In this document: positions 16,543 to 26,393 of the stretch, piece after piece | How positions within the stretch are numbered: position 1 is the first letter of the stretch | Layout: each line of letters opens with the position of its first letter | Assembly (NCBI GenBank): GCA_009773005.1 | Contig: WOUT01000017.1 | Coordinates: 30,721 to 94,720, forward strand | DNA: 64,000 nt | Direction of reading: 5' to 3' | Source: Chloroflexota bacterium | GTDB lineage: Bacteria; Chloroflexota; Anaerolineae; Anaerolineales; Anaerolineaceae | Notes under the pieces: generated by a model | Databases searched by the model: none | The model's input: the letters and a program-made list of their open reading frames with translations, nothing else | Told to the model about the DNA's origin: nothing | Translations under genes and position numbers: made by a program

Positions 16543-17169
16543 TTACAGTGTCATTTTCGATTGCTTCACTTGCGCGTAAAATTCCACTATATCACCCGAA
16601 TCGCGGACATAGACCTCTGCCGGGGTGCGCATCAAAGTTATGGCAACCCAAATGTCTCCTACAGATCCGCTGGTATTCAAAACCAGCATCCATAATAGCG
16701 CCGGTAACCAACTTAGGTTGACGAAAGCGATCAATGCCAAACAGGTCAGGGTGATGCCAGCCAATGGCGTGAGCGCGGTCACCAGATACTTGCCTTTCGG
16801 CAGGTACCAATCCGGGGCAGCGGCATAGGCATAGAACCCCTTGAATGCGAAACGAGGGTGGGTTTTTGTGAATGCCCAGAAGCAAACCCCGTGTAACCCT
16901 TCATGGAAGAATAGCATTACAGCAGTCACTAAAAGAAGAATTCCCAAAAATACCAGAGTATCCAATATCCCTTGCATACTGAAGAACAGTGTTTTATTTC
17001 CCAATTCCGGTCTGATCCAATAAACCAACTTTGTGAAGAGGAACCAGGAGGCAATCAACAGCACGACACCCAACATATTAATCAGAATCAGACTTTTTTT
17101 CTCGCGGATATCCAATCGTTTAACCAGGGAATACTCTTGAGATAATGCAAGGGTGGGGTCGAGATTCAT
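16543..17169 (-). CDS. DUF3267 putative zinc metallopeptidase-like membrane protein
   Basis: A 208-residue membrane protein starting at ATG 17169, which sits exactly six bases after a perfect TATAAT (17176-17181), so the message is probably leaderless; an upstream GTG lies inside that promoter. It has two helices, then the HExxH-type sequence HEGLH (residues 89-93) within FFHEGLHGVCFW, then two more helices. DUF3267 is described as a putative zincin family, and the HEGLH motif fits this, but activity is unproven. A third metal ligand may be D in NTSGSVGDIW. Confidence 0.78.
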   Translation of the reverse strand: MNLDPTLALSQEYSLVKRLDIREKKSLILINMLGVVLLIASWFLFTKLVYWIRPELGNKTLFFSMQGILDTLVFLGILLLVTAVMLFFHEGLHGVCFWAFTKTHPRFAFKGFYAYAAAPDWYLPKGKYLVTALTPLAGITLTCLALIAFVNLSWLPALLWMLVLNTSGSVGDIWVAITLMRTPAEVYVRDSGDIVEFYAQVKQSKMTL

Positions 17170-17199
17170 TCTTAAATTATACGGCACAGTGAATATAGA

Positions 17200-18105
17200 A
17201 TGGCAGGATATAATTTTAATGTTCCCGAATTGGAGGATATCAGAGCGCTTTTATATGTTCCCGGAAATGACCAAAAGAAGATAGCCAAAGCAGCCAGCCT
17301 GATGGTGGACGGCATCATCCTGGATCTGGAGGATGGCGTAGCGGATAACCGGAAAGATGAAGCGCGAGTCACCATCGCTGAAGCGCTTCGGACGATTGAC
17401 TTTGGCAACTCAGAACGCCTGGTCAGGATCAACCCATTTTATACAGGGCGAGCCGAGCGAGACCTGCAAGCGGTGATGCCTAGCAAACCGGATGCGATTG
17501 TTGTGCCCAAGGCGAATTCAGCCGAGATCATCCTGGAAACAGACCGGATCATCTCAGCCGCAGAGTTGGCTTTAGGGTTGAACAGTGGAAGCATCGCGAT
17601 CATCGCTCTCATCGAAAGCGCCAAAGCATTTGTGAACCTACCTTCGATCTGTTCAGCCAGCCCAAGAGTTCAAGGATTGATCTTCGGCGCGGAGGATCTG
17701 GCTGCCGATGTGGGCGTCACGCGCACTCCGTTTGCGCTTGAGCTGCTTTATGCACGCAGCACATTGGTCATGCACGCCACTGCGTTTGGTATGCAAGCCA
17801 TCGATATGGTGCAAACAAATTTTATTAACTTGGAACTACTCGAAACGGAATCCAGGCAGGGGGCTGAATTGGGCTTTTCAGGCAAACAGATTATTCATCC
17901 TGCCCAAATTGAAATTGTCCATGCAGCCTATACGCCCTCACCGGAGTCCATTGAACGGGCGCAAAAAATCCTTGAGGGAGCGCAAAAAACGCAAGCGGAT
18001 GGAAGAGGCGCATATAGTCTGGATGGTGAAATGGTGGATTTGCCTGTGGTCAAACGCGCGGAAACGATCCTCTCGCGCGCTCGAGCAGCCGGGTTGATCC
18101 CTTAG
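17200..18105 (+). CDS. CitE/HpcH-family lyase (citrate lyase beta-like, citramalyl-CoA lyase-like)
   Basis: A 301-residue TIM-barrel enzyme of the HpcH/HpaI-CitE family. Typical blocks are LLYVPGNDQKKI at the N-terminus, GIILDLEDGVADNRKDEAR with the metal-binding and CoA-side acidic residues, LVRINPF, ALIESAKAFVNL, LIFGAEDLAADVGV and GFSGKQIIHPAQIE. Relatives cleave citryl-, malyl- or citramalyl-CoA. No other citrate lyase subunits lie nearby, which favours a stand-alone acyl-CoA lyase over true CitE. It is divergent from the DUF3267 gene with a spacer of 30 bases, so the promoters must overlap. Confidence 0.82.
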   Translation: MAGYNFNVPELEDIRALLYVPGNDQKKIAKAASLMVDGIILDLEDGVADNRKDEARVTIAEALRTIDFGNSERLVRINPFYTGRAERDLQAVMPSKPDAIVVPKANSAEIILETDRIISAAELALGLNSGSIAIIALIESAKAFVNLPSICSASPRVQGLIFGAEDLAADVGVTRTPFALELLYARSTLVMHATAFGMQAIDMVQTNFINLELLETESRQGAELGFSGKQIIHPAQIEIVHAAYTPSPESIERAQKILEGAQKTQADGRGAYSLDGEMVDLPVVKRAETILSRARAAGLIP

Positions 18106-18252
18106 TCCTAAAGGAAGTTTTCAACGCGTTGATGCGGCCCGGTCGGATAATCAGTGGAAAAAAGTTGAATTGATCCCGCTTAATCCATCTTTGCCTGCAC
18201 TCGTTCTAATTAGCGGTGTAGAGACTGCCGGTGAAGGGAAGATCGGTGGTTA

Positions 18253-19158
18253 TTAGAGAGTGAGCCACGCGAGGATGATCCCCGTTAACGCTGCAACCAG
18301 TACGATGATTCCAAAAACCAACAACCTCAACCGCTTAACACGCGGTGCAACCGGTGGTTTTTGGGAGGGGATCTCAACAGCAATCATTGTCAAATTGTCG
18401 TAGGCTCCACGCTGGTAAGCAACCTGTTTTAATTCCTCAAGCGATGCCTCCAGGGAGCGGTTTTCAAAAATTTCAAAAATTTCATTTTCGTTAATCAGAT
18501 CGGAAATTCCGTCACTGCACAGGAAGACAATATCGCCGTGTTCCAGCAGCATCCCTTGATGGTTTTGTTCGGGTACTTCGGCTATTTTGAGCCGAATATC
18601 CACCTCTGGGGGGGTTTCGGAACCGATAAACCTGCGAATCATATGAGCATTCGGATGACCTTGAAAATCGGCCGGACCAATCACCCCTGCTTCAAGGGCT
18701 TCCTGCAACCAGGTGTGATCGGTGCTGATTTGTTGGATATATCCATGCGAGAGTAGATAAATTCTCGAATCACCTACAGTGGCAGTGAACAAACGCTGTC
18801 CGATGACCCAGGCGCAAGCTGTCGTTGAGGCCATTCCGTACAAGTTCTCAGAAGTCAGGGCAGCGCGATAAACCTGATTGCTGGCTGATTGGATTGCGCT
18901 GCATAATTGAAACGGAGGAGAAGTCCCATCACATTCTTCAATAAAACTTGTGATCTTATCCACGGCGATTTCTGCGGCGGTCTCGCCAGCCTGATGCCCA
19001 CCGACCCCGTCACAAAGCACACATAACAATGATTCTGGCACTAACTCGTTCTCAGCGGCAAACGCAGTAATGGCGAAGCGGTCTTCGTTATGTCCGCGCG
19101 TGAGACCCGGGTCTGTTAATGTGTTAAACGGGAGGTGCGAATGAGCGCTGCGCTTCAT
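18253..19158 (-). CDS. PP2C-family serine/threonine phosphatase with a membrane tail
   Basis: A 301-residue protein phosphatase of the PPM/Stp1 type. Metal-binding motifs are in place: RGHNEDRF (residues 21-28), CDGVGGHQAGE (49-59), GDSRIYLL, and CSDGISDLINEN near 215. A single hydrophobic helix (about 278-299) at the C-terminus anchors it in the membrane with the catalytic domain inside. Its ATG overlaps the stop of the FHA receptor gene upstream, so the two are co-translated and probably act on the same phospho-signal. Confidence 0.9.
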   Translation of the reverse strand: MKRSAHSHLPFNTLTDPGLTRGHNEDRFAITAFAAENELVPESLLCVLCDGVGGHQAGETAAEIAVDKITSFIEECDGTSPPFQLCSAIQSASNQVYRAALTSENLYGMASTTACAWVIGQRLFTATVGDSRIYLLSHGYIQQISTDHTWLQEALEAGVIGPADFQGHPNAHMIRRFIGSETPPEVDIRLKIAEVPEQNHQGMLLEHGDIVFLCSDGISDLINENEIFEIFENRSLEASLEELKQVAYQRGAYDNLTMIAVEIPSQKPPVAPRVKRLRLLVFGIIVLVAALTGIILAWLTL

Positions 19159-21086
19159 CCTTCATCCTGAAAAGGCAAGACTCGCATCTTTTTATTTTGC
19201 TCTCCAAAAACCTCAAAACGGTAGGCGATTTTTCCAAACTGCACCAAATCACCATGTTGCAGGCGCGCACCATACAAAGAAACTGGCGTGTAGTTCAACC
19301 ATGTTCCTGCGCCTGAACCCATGTCAAAGATTTTGAAATGATCCTGATCCTCTTTCGATATTTTGGCATGGCAGGCGCTGACAAGTAGATCATTGAGTAC
19401 AATTTTTGCCTTTTTGGAATCGCTTCCGATTGTGATCTCTTGATGGCTTAGCGGAATCTCAGCTTGATATTTTAACCCGGTCCCTTCGGTTGACAGGCGA
19501 ATCATACGAGCGGGAGCTAATCCTATCCCGGGTATATGCGGCCACTCCTCATCGTGTTTAGATTTAGAAGGAGGAGTCATTAACTCGCCGTTGATGACAA
19601 CAGGCTGAGTGACAGGGTCTTCCAGTCTATGGGATTTAATTCGCATTGAAGAGCGGTTCTTTTTTAAGTCTCTTGCAGCGAGCGAGACAAGAAGAATACC
19701 CGTGGCAGCAATCACTAGAAAAAGAATGATGGTCTGAGGGGTGATTGCAGAAAAAAGCTTTTCATACCATGTTAGGGGTCTGGCTTCCACAACAATTTCA
19801 ACAGGCAGCTCCACCGTTTCAGCAATGAAACCGGCATTATCTTGAATGACAACATTCATGACATGAGAGCCGGAAGTATCAATCCCTTGAATATCCCATT
19901 CAAAAGTATCGAAAGGTGGCGAGGTGTTCTCATCAACCAGTTTTTTGTCAATAAATAACCGGCTATATTCCAAATTCCGTTTCAATCCATCCGGGAATTC
20001 GATCATGATTCGGATGCTAATGCTATCAGGAGTTAGAACAGAATCTTTTCTTTTCTGGGCGTCAGTCCAGGATCGGTTGACCGAGGCGGGAGGTGAAAAA
20101 AAGATAGGGTTTGGCGGAAGGACTTTCAAACTAAATGGCGCAGGGTCAGATTCCAGCACGGTATCATTTTGGGTCACTTTCAGGGTCACAAAGTAATCGC
20201 CGCTTGTTTTGATCCGGGATTTGTATTTAAGGAGGTACACGTATCTCAACTGGTCAAGGTAACTGGACAAAACAGGTAGTTCTTCTGCCCCGGAAAACAC
20301 AAAAAAATCACCATTGGTTTGCTCCGCAGCTTGCCTTAGAAGATCAGCTTCTGATAAGGCGGCATAAGTGGGGGGTCCGGCTAACCATATGAAAAGACGA
20401 ACATCCGCTTGCAGAGCACGGCTGATGATGTCTTTCAATCCGGTGATTTGATCTGCGGTGGGCAAAGGCGTAAAGTATAGGATAGTGGGTGTTTTTTGTG
20501 TTGTCTTGGAAGCTGATGTTGCAAGATCCACAGCAGAAGAAAGGCTGGCTAACCCTGGTTGAGCCTGACGCATTTCAGGTTGGTAAGCCGCAATCGCTTT
20601 CACCCAATCTGTTGGCTTTGACAGCGTTGTGACTTGAGCCCCCGTGTTTGAGATCAGACTAAAGTCATCCATGGTGGTGACGGATTGAGCTTGCGCCCAG
20701 GCGGCAAGCGCTGTTTTAACCCTATCAATACGCGAGACTGCGGCGTATCGATTTGCCAGGGTGGGTCCTTCATTGACTGCAAATATGAAGCGAACTCCGG
20801 GTTCAAGCAAGTCCAGGCTATCTGGCGCGACCACTTGATCATTTTCCTGAATGCGCAGATTTTCCAGGCGGAGATTTTTTACAAAATTGCCATCAGAATC
20901 AAAAGCTCTAAAAAAAGCGCTAACCGTTGGGTAATGCGAAAGATCAGGCTTGGATAGTTCCAATTTATTCCTGGTCTGGGCATAAGCAGAATTGGCGAGA
21001 AAAAAGGAAAGACCCCCGATGATAAAAAAACAAAGACAAAGGCGAAAGCAGATTTTAATTGGGAGCCGTTGAATCAGGTTTTTCAT
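19155..21086 (-). CDS. Membrane receptor-like protein: exported VWA-like region, one helix, cytoplasmic FHA domain
   Basis: A 643-residue protein with a signal peptide (1-36, ending in SAYAQ) and a large exported part. The exported part resembles a von Willebrand A domain (about 70-290) but lacks the DxSxS metal site, having FAVNEGPT instead, and is followed by an Ig-like region. A membrane helix lies at about 449-470 and a cytoplasmic FHA domain at about 550-628 with SACHAKI and GTWLN; the usual GR at its start is GS. FHA domains bind phosphothreonine. TACAAT (21094-21099) is seven bases before the ATG, suggesting a leaderless message. It forms an operon with the PP2C phosphatase. Confidence 0.8.
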   Translation of the reverse strand: MKNLIQRLPIKICFRLCLCFFIIGGLSFFLANSAYAQTRNKLELSKPDLSHYPTVSAFFRAFDSDGNFVKNLRLENLRIQENDQVVAPDSLDLLEPGVRFIFAVNEGPTLANRYAAVSRIDRVKTALAAWAQAQSVTTMDDFSLISNTGAQVTTLSKPTDWVKAIAAYQPEMRQAQPGLASLSSAVDLATSASKTTQKTPTILYFTPLPTADQITGLKDIISRALQADVRLFIWLAGPPTYAALSEADLLRQAAEQTNGDFFVFSGAEELPVLSSYLDQLRYVYLLKYKSRIKTSGDYFVTLKVTQNDTVLESDPAPFSLKVLPPNPIFFSPPASVNRSWTDAQKRKDSVLTPDSISIRIMIEFPDGLKRNLEYSRLFIDKKLVDENTSPPFDTFEWDIQGIDTSGSHVMNVVIQDNAGFIAETVELPVEIVVEARPLTWYEKLFSAITPQTIILFLVIAATGILLVSLAARDLKKNRSSMRIKSHRLEDPVTQPVVINGELMTPPSKSKHDEEWPHIPGIGLAPARMIRLSTEGTGLKYQAEIPLSHQEITIGSDSKKAKIVLNDLLVSACHAKISKEDQDHFKIFDMGSGAGTWLNYTPVSLYGARLQHGDLVQFGKIAYRFEVFGEQNKKMRVLPFQDEG

Positions 21087-21144
21087 ATTTGTAATTGTAT
21101 GACAAAAATCAACATTTCAGCAGATTGAATATAAGCTTAAAAAC

Positions 21145-22701
21145 TCACTCCCATTCAATTGTAGCTGGCGGCTTGCTGGTGATATCGTAGACCACACGAT
21201 TTACCCCTTTGACCTCGTTTACGATTCGGTTCGAAACACGAGCTAACACCTGATGAGGGATGTGTGCCCAGTCGGCAGTCATGAAGTCCTCAGTGGTTAC
21301 TGCCCTTAGGGCTACGACTTCCTGATAGGTTCGCTGGTCGCCCATAACACCCACCGACCTGACAGGCAGGAGGACAGAAAATGCTTGCGAGATCAACCCA
21401 TCTTCCCAATTTGGTTTTTTATTGATCAATCCCTCCTCGGTTAATTCAGAGAGGAAGATATCATCTGCGTGCTGCAGTCGGTCGACACGTTCGGGGGTCA
21501 CCATGCCGAGACAGCGCACTGCCAAACCAGGTCCAGGGAATGGTTGGCGCCAAACCAATTCAGCGGGCAGCCCAAGGCTTTCCCCGATCTGGCGGACCTC
21601 ATCCTTAAAAAGATAACGCAATGGTTCAACAAGTTTGAACCGCATTCGCTCGGGTAATCCGCCGACGTTATGGTGTGTTTTGATCCGTTCAGCTTTATTT
21701 CGTTCAGGGGCGGATGACTCGACAACATCCGGATAGATCGTACCTTGCACAAGGAAACCCGGATTTCCGATTCGGGCTGCTTCTTTTTCAAATAGATGGA
21801 TGAACATTCCGCCAATGATCTTTCGTTTTTGTTCTGGCTCAATGACTCCTTCCAAAGCGCTGAAAAAATCTTTTTTCGCATGCACTGTATGGAGGGATAA
21901 CCCTATATGTTTTCCAAAAGCAGTTTCCACCTGACCCACTTCATTCTTTCGTAATAAACCGGTATCCACAAAAACAGCGTCCAACTGACTGCCAATTGCG
22001 CGATATACCAATGCTGTTGAAACGCTAGAATCCACTCCTCCGCTTACGGCAGAGATGACACGGTTTTGCCCAACTTGCTCGCGGATAGAATGGACAGTCT
22101 GTTCGATGATGTTTTCAGGGGTCCAATCCGGAGTAACCCCACATATCTTGAACACGAAGTTTTCCAACAATTGCTTGCCAAGAGCGGTGTGTCGTACTTC
22201 TGGGTGAAATTGAACGCCATAAAGACGCCGAGAGATATCACCCATTGCAGAAATTGGGCTATTGGAAGAACTGGCCAGAGAGACGAATCCTTGCGGGAGT
22301 GACTCCAGTCGGTCTCCATGAGACATCCATACCGTCAGGGAGGGTGCAGGGAGCAACGGGTTGGAACAAAGCTCTGTGACTTCTGCCAAACCATATTCAC
22401 ATGCCAAAGAGGAGGTGACTTTTCCACCCAGGTAATGGGCGAGGATTTGCATTCCGTAACAGATGCCCAATATGGGCAAACAGGCATTAAGAATAAAAGG
22501 CGCAAGCGCTGGAGCGTTTTCTGTATAGACTGATGCAGGACCACCGGACAGAATGAATCCTTTTGGGTTTAATTTCATAATCTGAATTTGAGAGGTGTCC
22601 CAGGGAAAAATTTCGCAATAGACGTGCATTTCGCGCACCCGCCGGGCGATCAATTGGGTGTACTGCGAGCCAAAATCCAGAACGACAATTGTGTCTGCCA
22701 T
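21145..22701 (-). CDS. guaA: GMP synthase (glutamine-hydrolysing)
   Basis: A full-length 518-residue GMP synthetase. The N-terminal class I glutamine amidotransferase domain has catalytic C81 in GICYGMQ and the H166-E168 pair in QFHPEV. The ATP-pyrophosphatase domain carries the P-loop SGGVDSS (220-226), and the C-terminal dimerisation domain ends in the conserved [14 protein letters not shown]. The enzyme makes GMP from XMP, ATP and glutamine. It lies 28 bases after xpt on the same strand, so xanthine salvage (to XMP) and its conversion to GMP are encoded together. Confidence 0.97.
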   Translation of the reverse strand: MADTIVVLDFGSQYTQLIARRVREMHVYCEIFPWDTSQIQIMKLNPKGFILSGGPASVYTENAPALAPFILNACLPILGICYGMQILAHYLGGKVTSSLACEYGLAEVTELCSNPLLPAPSLTVWMSHGDRLESLPQGFVSLASSSNSPISAMGDISRRLYGVQFHPEVRHTALGKQLLENFVFKICGVTPDWTPENIIEQTVHSIREQVGQNRVISAVSGGVDSSVSTALVYRAIGSQLDAVFVDTGLLRKNEVGQVETAFGKHIGLSLHTVHAKKDFFSALEGVIEPEQKRKIIGGMFIHLFEKEAARIGNPGFLVQGTIYPDVVESSAPERNKAERIKTHHNVGGLPERMRFKLVEPLRYLFKDEVRQIGESLGLPAELVWRQPFPGPGLAVRCLGMVTPERVDRLQHADDIFLSELTEEGLINKKPNWEDGLISQAFSVLLPVRSVGVMGDQRTYQEVVALRAVTTEDFMTADWAHIPHQVLARVSNRIVNEVKGVNRVVYDITSKPPATIEWE

Positions 22702-22729
22702 AGCTTTCCACCTGTACTTTTAGATATGC

Positions 22730-23302
22730 TTATTTGCTAAATTCGATCATGCCATCATCCAGGCTTGTGATTTGAACCAGAGCGATAATGGGAACATTCA
22801 GGTAAGCCAATACCTCTCTTCCCCCCTCAAAAGTTTTTTCGATCAATGCGCCAATTCCGCAGATCTCAGCCCCTGCAGCCTGAGCCAACCGTACCAGTCC
22901 CAAAATGGTAGCGCCTGAAGCTAAAAAGTCGTCGATGATCAAGACTTTCTCATTGGCTTGTAGATATTCAGGCGAGACGATCAATTCAACCATGTTGCCC
23001 TTGGTGTGCGATGGCGCAACGGTCAAATAGACAGTATTCGGCATTGTGATCGGCCGGGTCTTCCTTGCGTAGACGACAGGTACTCTTAAGTGTTTTGCGG
23101 TCATCAACGCCGGGGCGATCCCCGAGATTTCGGCGGTGAGAATGCGTGTGACTCCCGTAGCTGCAAAATGCCTGGCAAGTTCGACGCCACAAAGATCCAT
23201 GAGTTCGGGATCAACTTGATGATTAATGAGACTGTCCACCTTGAGAATTCCGCCACCAAGGTTTTTTCCTTCTGCAATGATCCTGTTTTTAAGTTCCTGC
23301 AT
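22730..23302 (-). CDS. xpt: Xanthine phosphoribosyltransferase
   Basis: A 190-residue type I phosphoribosyltransferase, the length of Bacillus Xpt, with KVDSLINHQVDPELM and AEISGIAPALMTA matching that family and the PRPP-binding loop VLIIDDFLASGAT (120-132). It converts xanthine plus PRPP to XMP, the substrate of the GuaA encoded next. AGGG-type ribosome site precedes the ATG. The 210-base upstream region has no recognisable purine riboswitch but does contain a palindrome at 23419-23436. Confidence 0.92.
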   Translation of the reverse strand: MQELKNRIIAEGKNLGGGILKVDSLINHQVDPELMDLCGVELARHFAATGVTRILTAEISGIAPALMTAKHLRVPVVYARKTRPITMPNTVYLTVAPSHTKGNMVELIVSPEYLQANEKVLIIDDFLASGATILGLVRLAQAAGAEICGIGALIEKTFEGGREVLAYLNVPIIALVQITSLDDGMIEFSK

Positions 23303-23418
23303 GTTTACCCTCCGCGAAAAGATGTATAGACATTTTACTAAATATCTTCCAACACCTGATATTTTTTAATATTGATATTAGAATTTCATTGCGGTTGCGG
23401 GTGTATTGAAAAGCATAA

Positions 23419-23436
23419 AATACTCTCAAGAGTATT
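23419..23436. promoter_or_regulatory. Palindrome in the divergent xpt/maf control region
   Basis: AATACTCT (23419-23426) and AGAGTATT (23429-23436) form a perfect 8-base inverted repeat around CA. It lies in an AT-rich spacer between the divergent xpt and maf genes and has no T run, so an operator is more likely than a terminator. The regulator is unknown. Confidence 0.45.
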
Positions 23437-23513
23437 GATATTCTTATATCACAATAATTGAAGATGCTCTTTCTCCTCGTGAACCCGCTTTGGGGGTGTG
23501 TTAGAATAAAAAC

Positions 23514-24182
23514 ATGAATGTCCCGGAAATCGTTCTTGCGTCAAACTCGCCACGCAGGCGGGAGATATTAAGCTGGACTGGTCTGGCGTTTACAACCCAC
23601 CCGGCAGATGTTGATGAAACTCCAAAGGATGGAGAATCTCCTGAGGATTATGTGCGGCGGCTTGCTGAAAATAAAGCCCATGTTTCTTCAGGTTTTGCGC
23701 CCTTTAACGGGCTGGTATTAGCCGCAGACACAACAGTTTCAGATGAACTGGATATTTTAGGGAAACCAAACGATATTGAAGACGCGCGCAAGATGTTATT
23801 GCGCCTGCGGGGACGGACACATCAAGTTCATACAGCCATAGTGGTTTACATCCCTTCCAAAGGAATAACTGAGAGGGCTTTATGTTCAACGGCGGTAAGA
23901 ATGAGGAAATATTCCGACGGAGAATTACAAGCCTACCTTGACACTGGCGACTCCATGGATAAAGCCGGAGCTTATGCCATTCAACATTCCGAGTTCCGCC
24001 CTGTCGTAAAATTTTCAGGTTGTTTCGCCAGTGTGATGGGCTTTCCTTTGTGTCATTTTGAGCGGACGCTACGGCGGATGGGATATGGAGAACGAAAAGA
24101 AATCCCATATCGGTGTCAGGATCAGTTATCATACTCGTGTCCGATCTATAAACATGTATTGAATGGTGAGGAAGTTGGTTGA
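23514..24182 (+). CDS. maf: Maf-family nucleoside triphosphate pyrophosphatase
   Basis: A 222-residue protein with the Maf signature near the N-terminus (LASNSPRRREIL), the substrate-binding block PADVDET, the catalytic acidic motif LAADTTVS and GKPNDIEDARKMLLRLRGRTHQV. Characterised Maf proteins hydrolyse dTTP, UTP or modified nucleotides. About 20 residues at the C-terminus (SYSCPIYKHVLNGEEVG) extend beyond the usual end. TAGAAT (23502-23507) lies six bases before the ATG and no ribosome site is visible, suggesting a leaderless message. The PBP and rsgA genes follow closely. Confidence 0.9.
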   Translation: MNVPEIVLASNSPRRREILSWTGLAFTTHPADVDETPKDGESPEDYVRRLAENKAHVSSGFAPFNGLVLAADTTVSDELDILGKPNDIEDARKMLLRLRGRTHQVHTAIVVYIPSKGITERALCSTAVRMRKYSDGELQAYLDTGDSMDKAGAYAIQHSEFRPVVKFSGCFASVMGFPLCHFERTLRRMGYGERKEIPYRCQDQLSYSCPIYKHVLNGEEVG

Positions 24183-24209
24183 ACCGGGGACATATTCCGC
24201 GAGGATGAT

Positions 24210-26393
24210 ATGAAAATATTTCGAATTCTTTTGTTAATGGCATTTTTGCTTTCTGCTTGTAAAGGTGTAAAACCGCAGCCAACGACTAATCCTGCAAACG
24301 GATTGCCCACACCGGTGGTTAAGACCACCAGCGTCCCTGATGTCTCGGCAACCACGATGAATTATTTGACAAAATGGAATGCAAATGATTATGCGGGAAT
24401 GTACGCTATGTTATCCAAAACAAGCAAAGATGCCATTACGGAAACCGATTTTGAAAAATTATATAAGGATACGGCGGTGAACCTGACGTTGAAACAGATT
24501 GACGCCGGGATAATTTCCACATTGATTAACCCGGCTTCTGCAAAAGTAAGTTATCAGGTGAATTTCATTACCAACCTATTTAACAATATTCAACGAAAGA
24601 TGGATATGAACCTTGTGTTGGAAGAAGGAGAGTGGAAAATCCAGTGGGAAGAGGGGTTGATTCTGCCCGAATTGACAGGCGGAAACAGGTTGATGTTAAG
24701 TCTTAAACCCCCTGCGCGAGGAAATATTAACGACAAAAATGGTAACACGTTGGTAACCCAAACTGAAGCTGTTGCTCTCGGGGTTATCCCAAGTCAGATC
24801 TCTGACGCCTACGAGCCAGCGCTTCTCCAGACGCTATCAGACATATTGGGGAAACCCAAAAATATCATTAAATCCTATTATCGGGATGAGGGTGCAAATT
24901 GGTATGTTCCTGTTGGAGAGGTTTCTCAAGCAGGTTATAACGAGGTAGCCACAACTCTAGACGCATTGAGTGGTTTGGTCACTAATCCTTATACTGCCCG
25001 TTATTATTTCAACGGCGGGGTTGCTCCACAAGTTATTGGTTATATGCTTAGCATTTCACCTGAACAATATGACGAATACCGCCGAAAGGGATATGCCGGG
25101 GATGAAAAGATTGGCGGGGCTGGTCTGGAAAAATGGGGAGAGTCCGATTTAGCAGGCACCCCTGCTGCGGATTTATATGTCGTGAAGCCAGATGGGACGT
25201 TTGAAACACGTTTGGCAAGTCTGGATCCCAAAGCCTCGAATAATATCTATACAACGCTAGACAAGAATTTCCAAATCCTTGTTCAAAAAGCTCTTTTAGG
25301 TTTCTCGGGCGCCATCGTAGTCATGGAAGTTGAGACTGGCAAAATTCTGGCCATGGCTTCATCGCCAGATTACGATCCCAATGTTTTTCAAACGAACAAT
25401 TTTAACAGTCAATACGTTTTAAGCGATCTTGTCAATGATGACCAAACTCCGTTATGGAATAGGGCTGCGCAATCTGCTTATCCGTTAGGGTCAGTATTCA
25501 AGTTGGTCACTGCAGCCGCTGCTTTGGAGTCAGGACTTTATGAACCTACCACAACTTATGAATGCACCAGTCAATTCACTGAACTCCCAGGTTATATAGG
25601 CGATGATTGGACATATACCAAAGGACTTCCGCCATCCGGAACGCTAACCTTGCTGGAAGGTATTATGCGGTCTTGCAACCCATGGTTCTATCACCTGGGA
25701 CTAGATCTATTTCGGCAAAAAGGGGCAACATACCTTTCTGACATGGCACGCGGATTTGGGTTAGGCGAGGCAACCGGCATTGGCGCTGTTGCGGAGGACG
25801 CAGGAAAGATCAATGACCCGGTGACAGAAGGGGATGCAGTTCAAATGGGCATCGGTCAGGGCAATATGCTTGTGACGCCTCTGCAAGTGGTGGATTTCAT
25901 TGCGGCAATTGGCAATGGTGGAATCCTCTATCGACCTCAGATCATTGATAAGATCACCACCATTGATGGCGAAGTAATTCAGTCTTTCACTCCTGAGGTT
26001 CGGGGAAAATTACCGGTGAGTCAAGAAACGCTGTCTGCTCTTAAAGAGGGAATGCGTATGGTTATAGAAGAAAAACGCGGAACGGCGCATTTAGTTTTCC
26101 TGGGAATGCAAACCCCGATTTATGGCAAGACCGGCACTGCGACAACTTCGATCATCGACCCTCATTCCTGGTTTGCTGGCTTCACAGACGCCAATCACAC
26201 GGATAAACCTGACATTGCAATTGTTGTCATCGCCGAAAATGCCGGGGACGGATCAAAATTTGCTGCCCCAATTTTTAAACGAGTTATTCAGGCTTATTTC
26301 CTCGGAACAGTCCAAACTCTCTATCCGTGGGAAAAAGACCTCTATTTGACCAAAACACCTACTCCAGAGGAAACGGTAACACCAGCGCCATGA
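24210..26393 (+). CDS. Class B penicillin-binding protein (MecA/PBP2-like lipoprotein)
   Basis: A 727-residue cell-wall transpeptidase. The N-terminus is a lipoprotein-type signal (LLSAC, C17), then a MecA-N/NTF2-like domain (about 45-150), a PBP dimerisation domain (PPARGNINDKNG onward), and the transpeptidase with SVFK active-site serine (about 428), SCN (about 488) and KTGTA (about 640). The MecA-N domain places it with low-affinity PBP2a-like proteins, although that does not prove resistance. A Pro/Thr-rich tail follows. Its stop overlaps the rsgA start (ATGA). Confidence 0.92.
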   Translation: MKIFRILLLMAFLLSACKGVKPQPTTNPANGLPTPVVKTTSVPDVSATTMNYLTKWNANDYAGMYAMLSKTSKDAITETDFEKLYKDTAVNLTLKQIDAGIISTLINPASAKVSYQVNFITNLFNNIQRKMDMNLVLEEGEWKIQWEEGLILPELTGGNRLMLSLKPPARGNINDKNGNTLVTQTEAVALGVIPSQISDAYEPALLQTLSDILGKPKNIIKSYYRDEGANWYVPVGEVSQAGYNEVATTLDALSGLVTNPYTARYYFNGGVAPQVIGYMLSISPEQYDEYRRKGYAGDEKIGGAGLEKWGESDLAGTPAADLYVVKPDGTFETRLASLDPKASNNIYTTLDKNFQILVQKALLGFSGAIVVMEVETGKILAMASSPDYDPNVFQTNNFNSQYVLSDLVNDDQTPLWNRAAQSAYPLGSVFKLVTAAAALESGLYEPTTTYECTSQFTELPGYIGDDWTYTKGLPPSGTLTLLEGIMRSCNPWFYHLGLDLFRQKGATYLSDMARGFGLGEATGIGAVAEDAGKINDPVTEGDAVQMGIGQGNMLVTPLQVVDFIAAIGNGGILYRPQIIDKITTIDGEVIQSFTPEVRGKLPVSQETLSALKEGMRMVIEEKRGTAHLVFLGMQTPIYGKTGTATTSIIDPHSWFAGFTDANHTDKPDIAIVVIAENAGDGSKFAAPIFKRVIQAYFLGTVQTLYPWEKDLYLTKTPTPEETVTPAP

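Noticed and set aside
16255..16721. Plus-strand open frames across the tRNA region
   Set aside because: They are the complement of the two tRNA-Ser genes and the end of the DUF3267 gene.
23303..23513. Purine riboswitch upstream of xpt
   Set aside because: The conserved purine-aptamer loops and core were looked for on the minus strand and not found.
24210..26393. Beta-lactam resistance claim for the MecA-N type PBP
   Set aside because: The MecA-N domain occurs in many ordinary class B PBPs of non-resistant bacteria; domain content alone does not show resistance.
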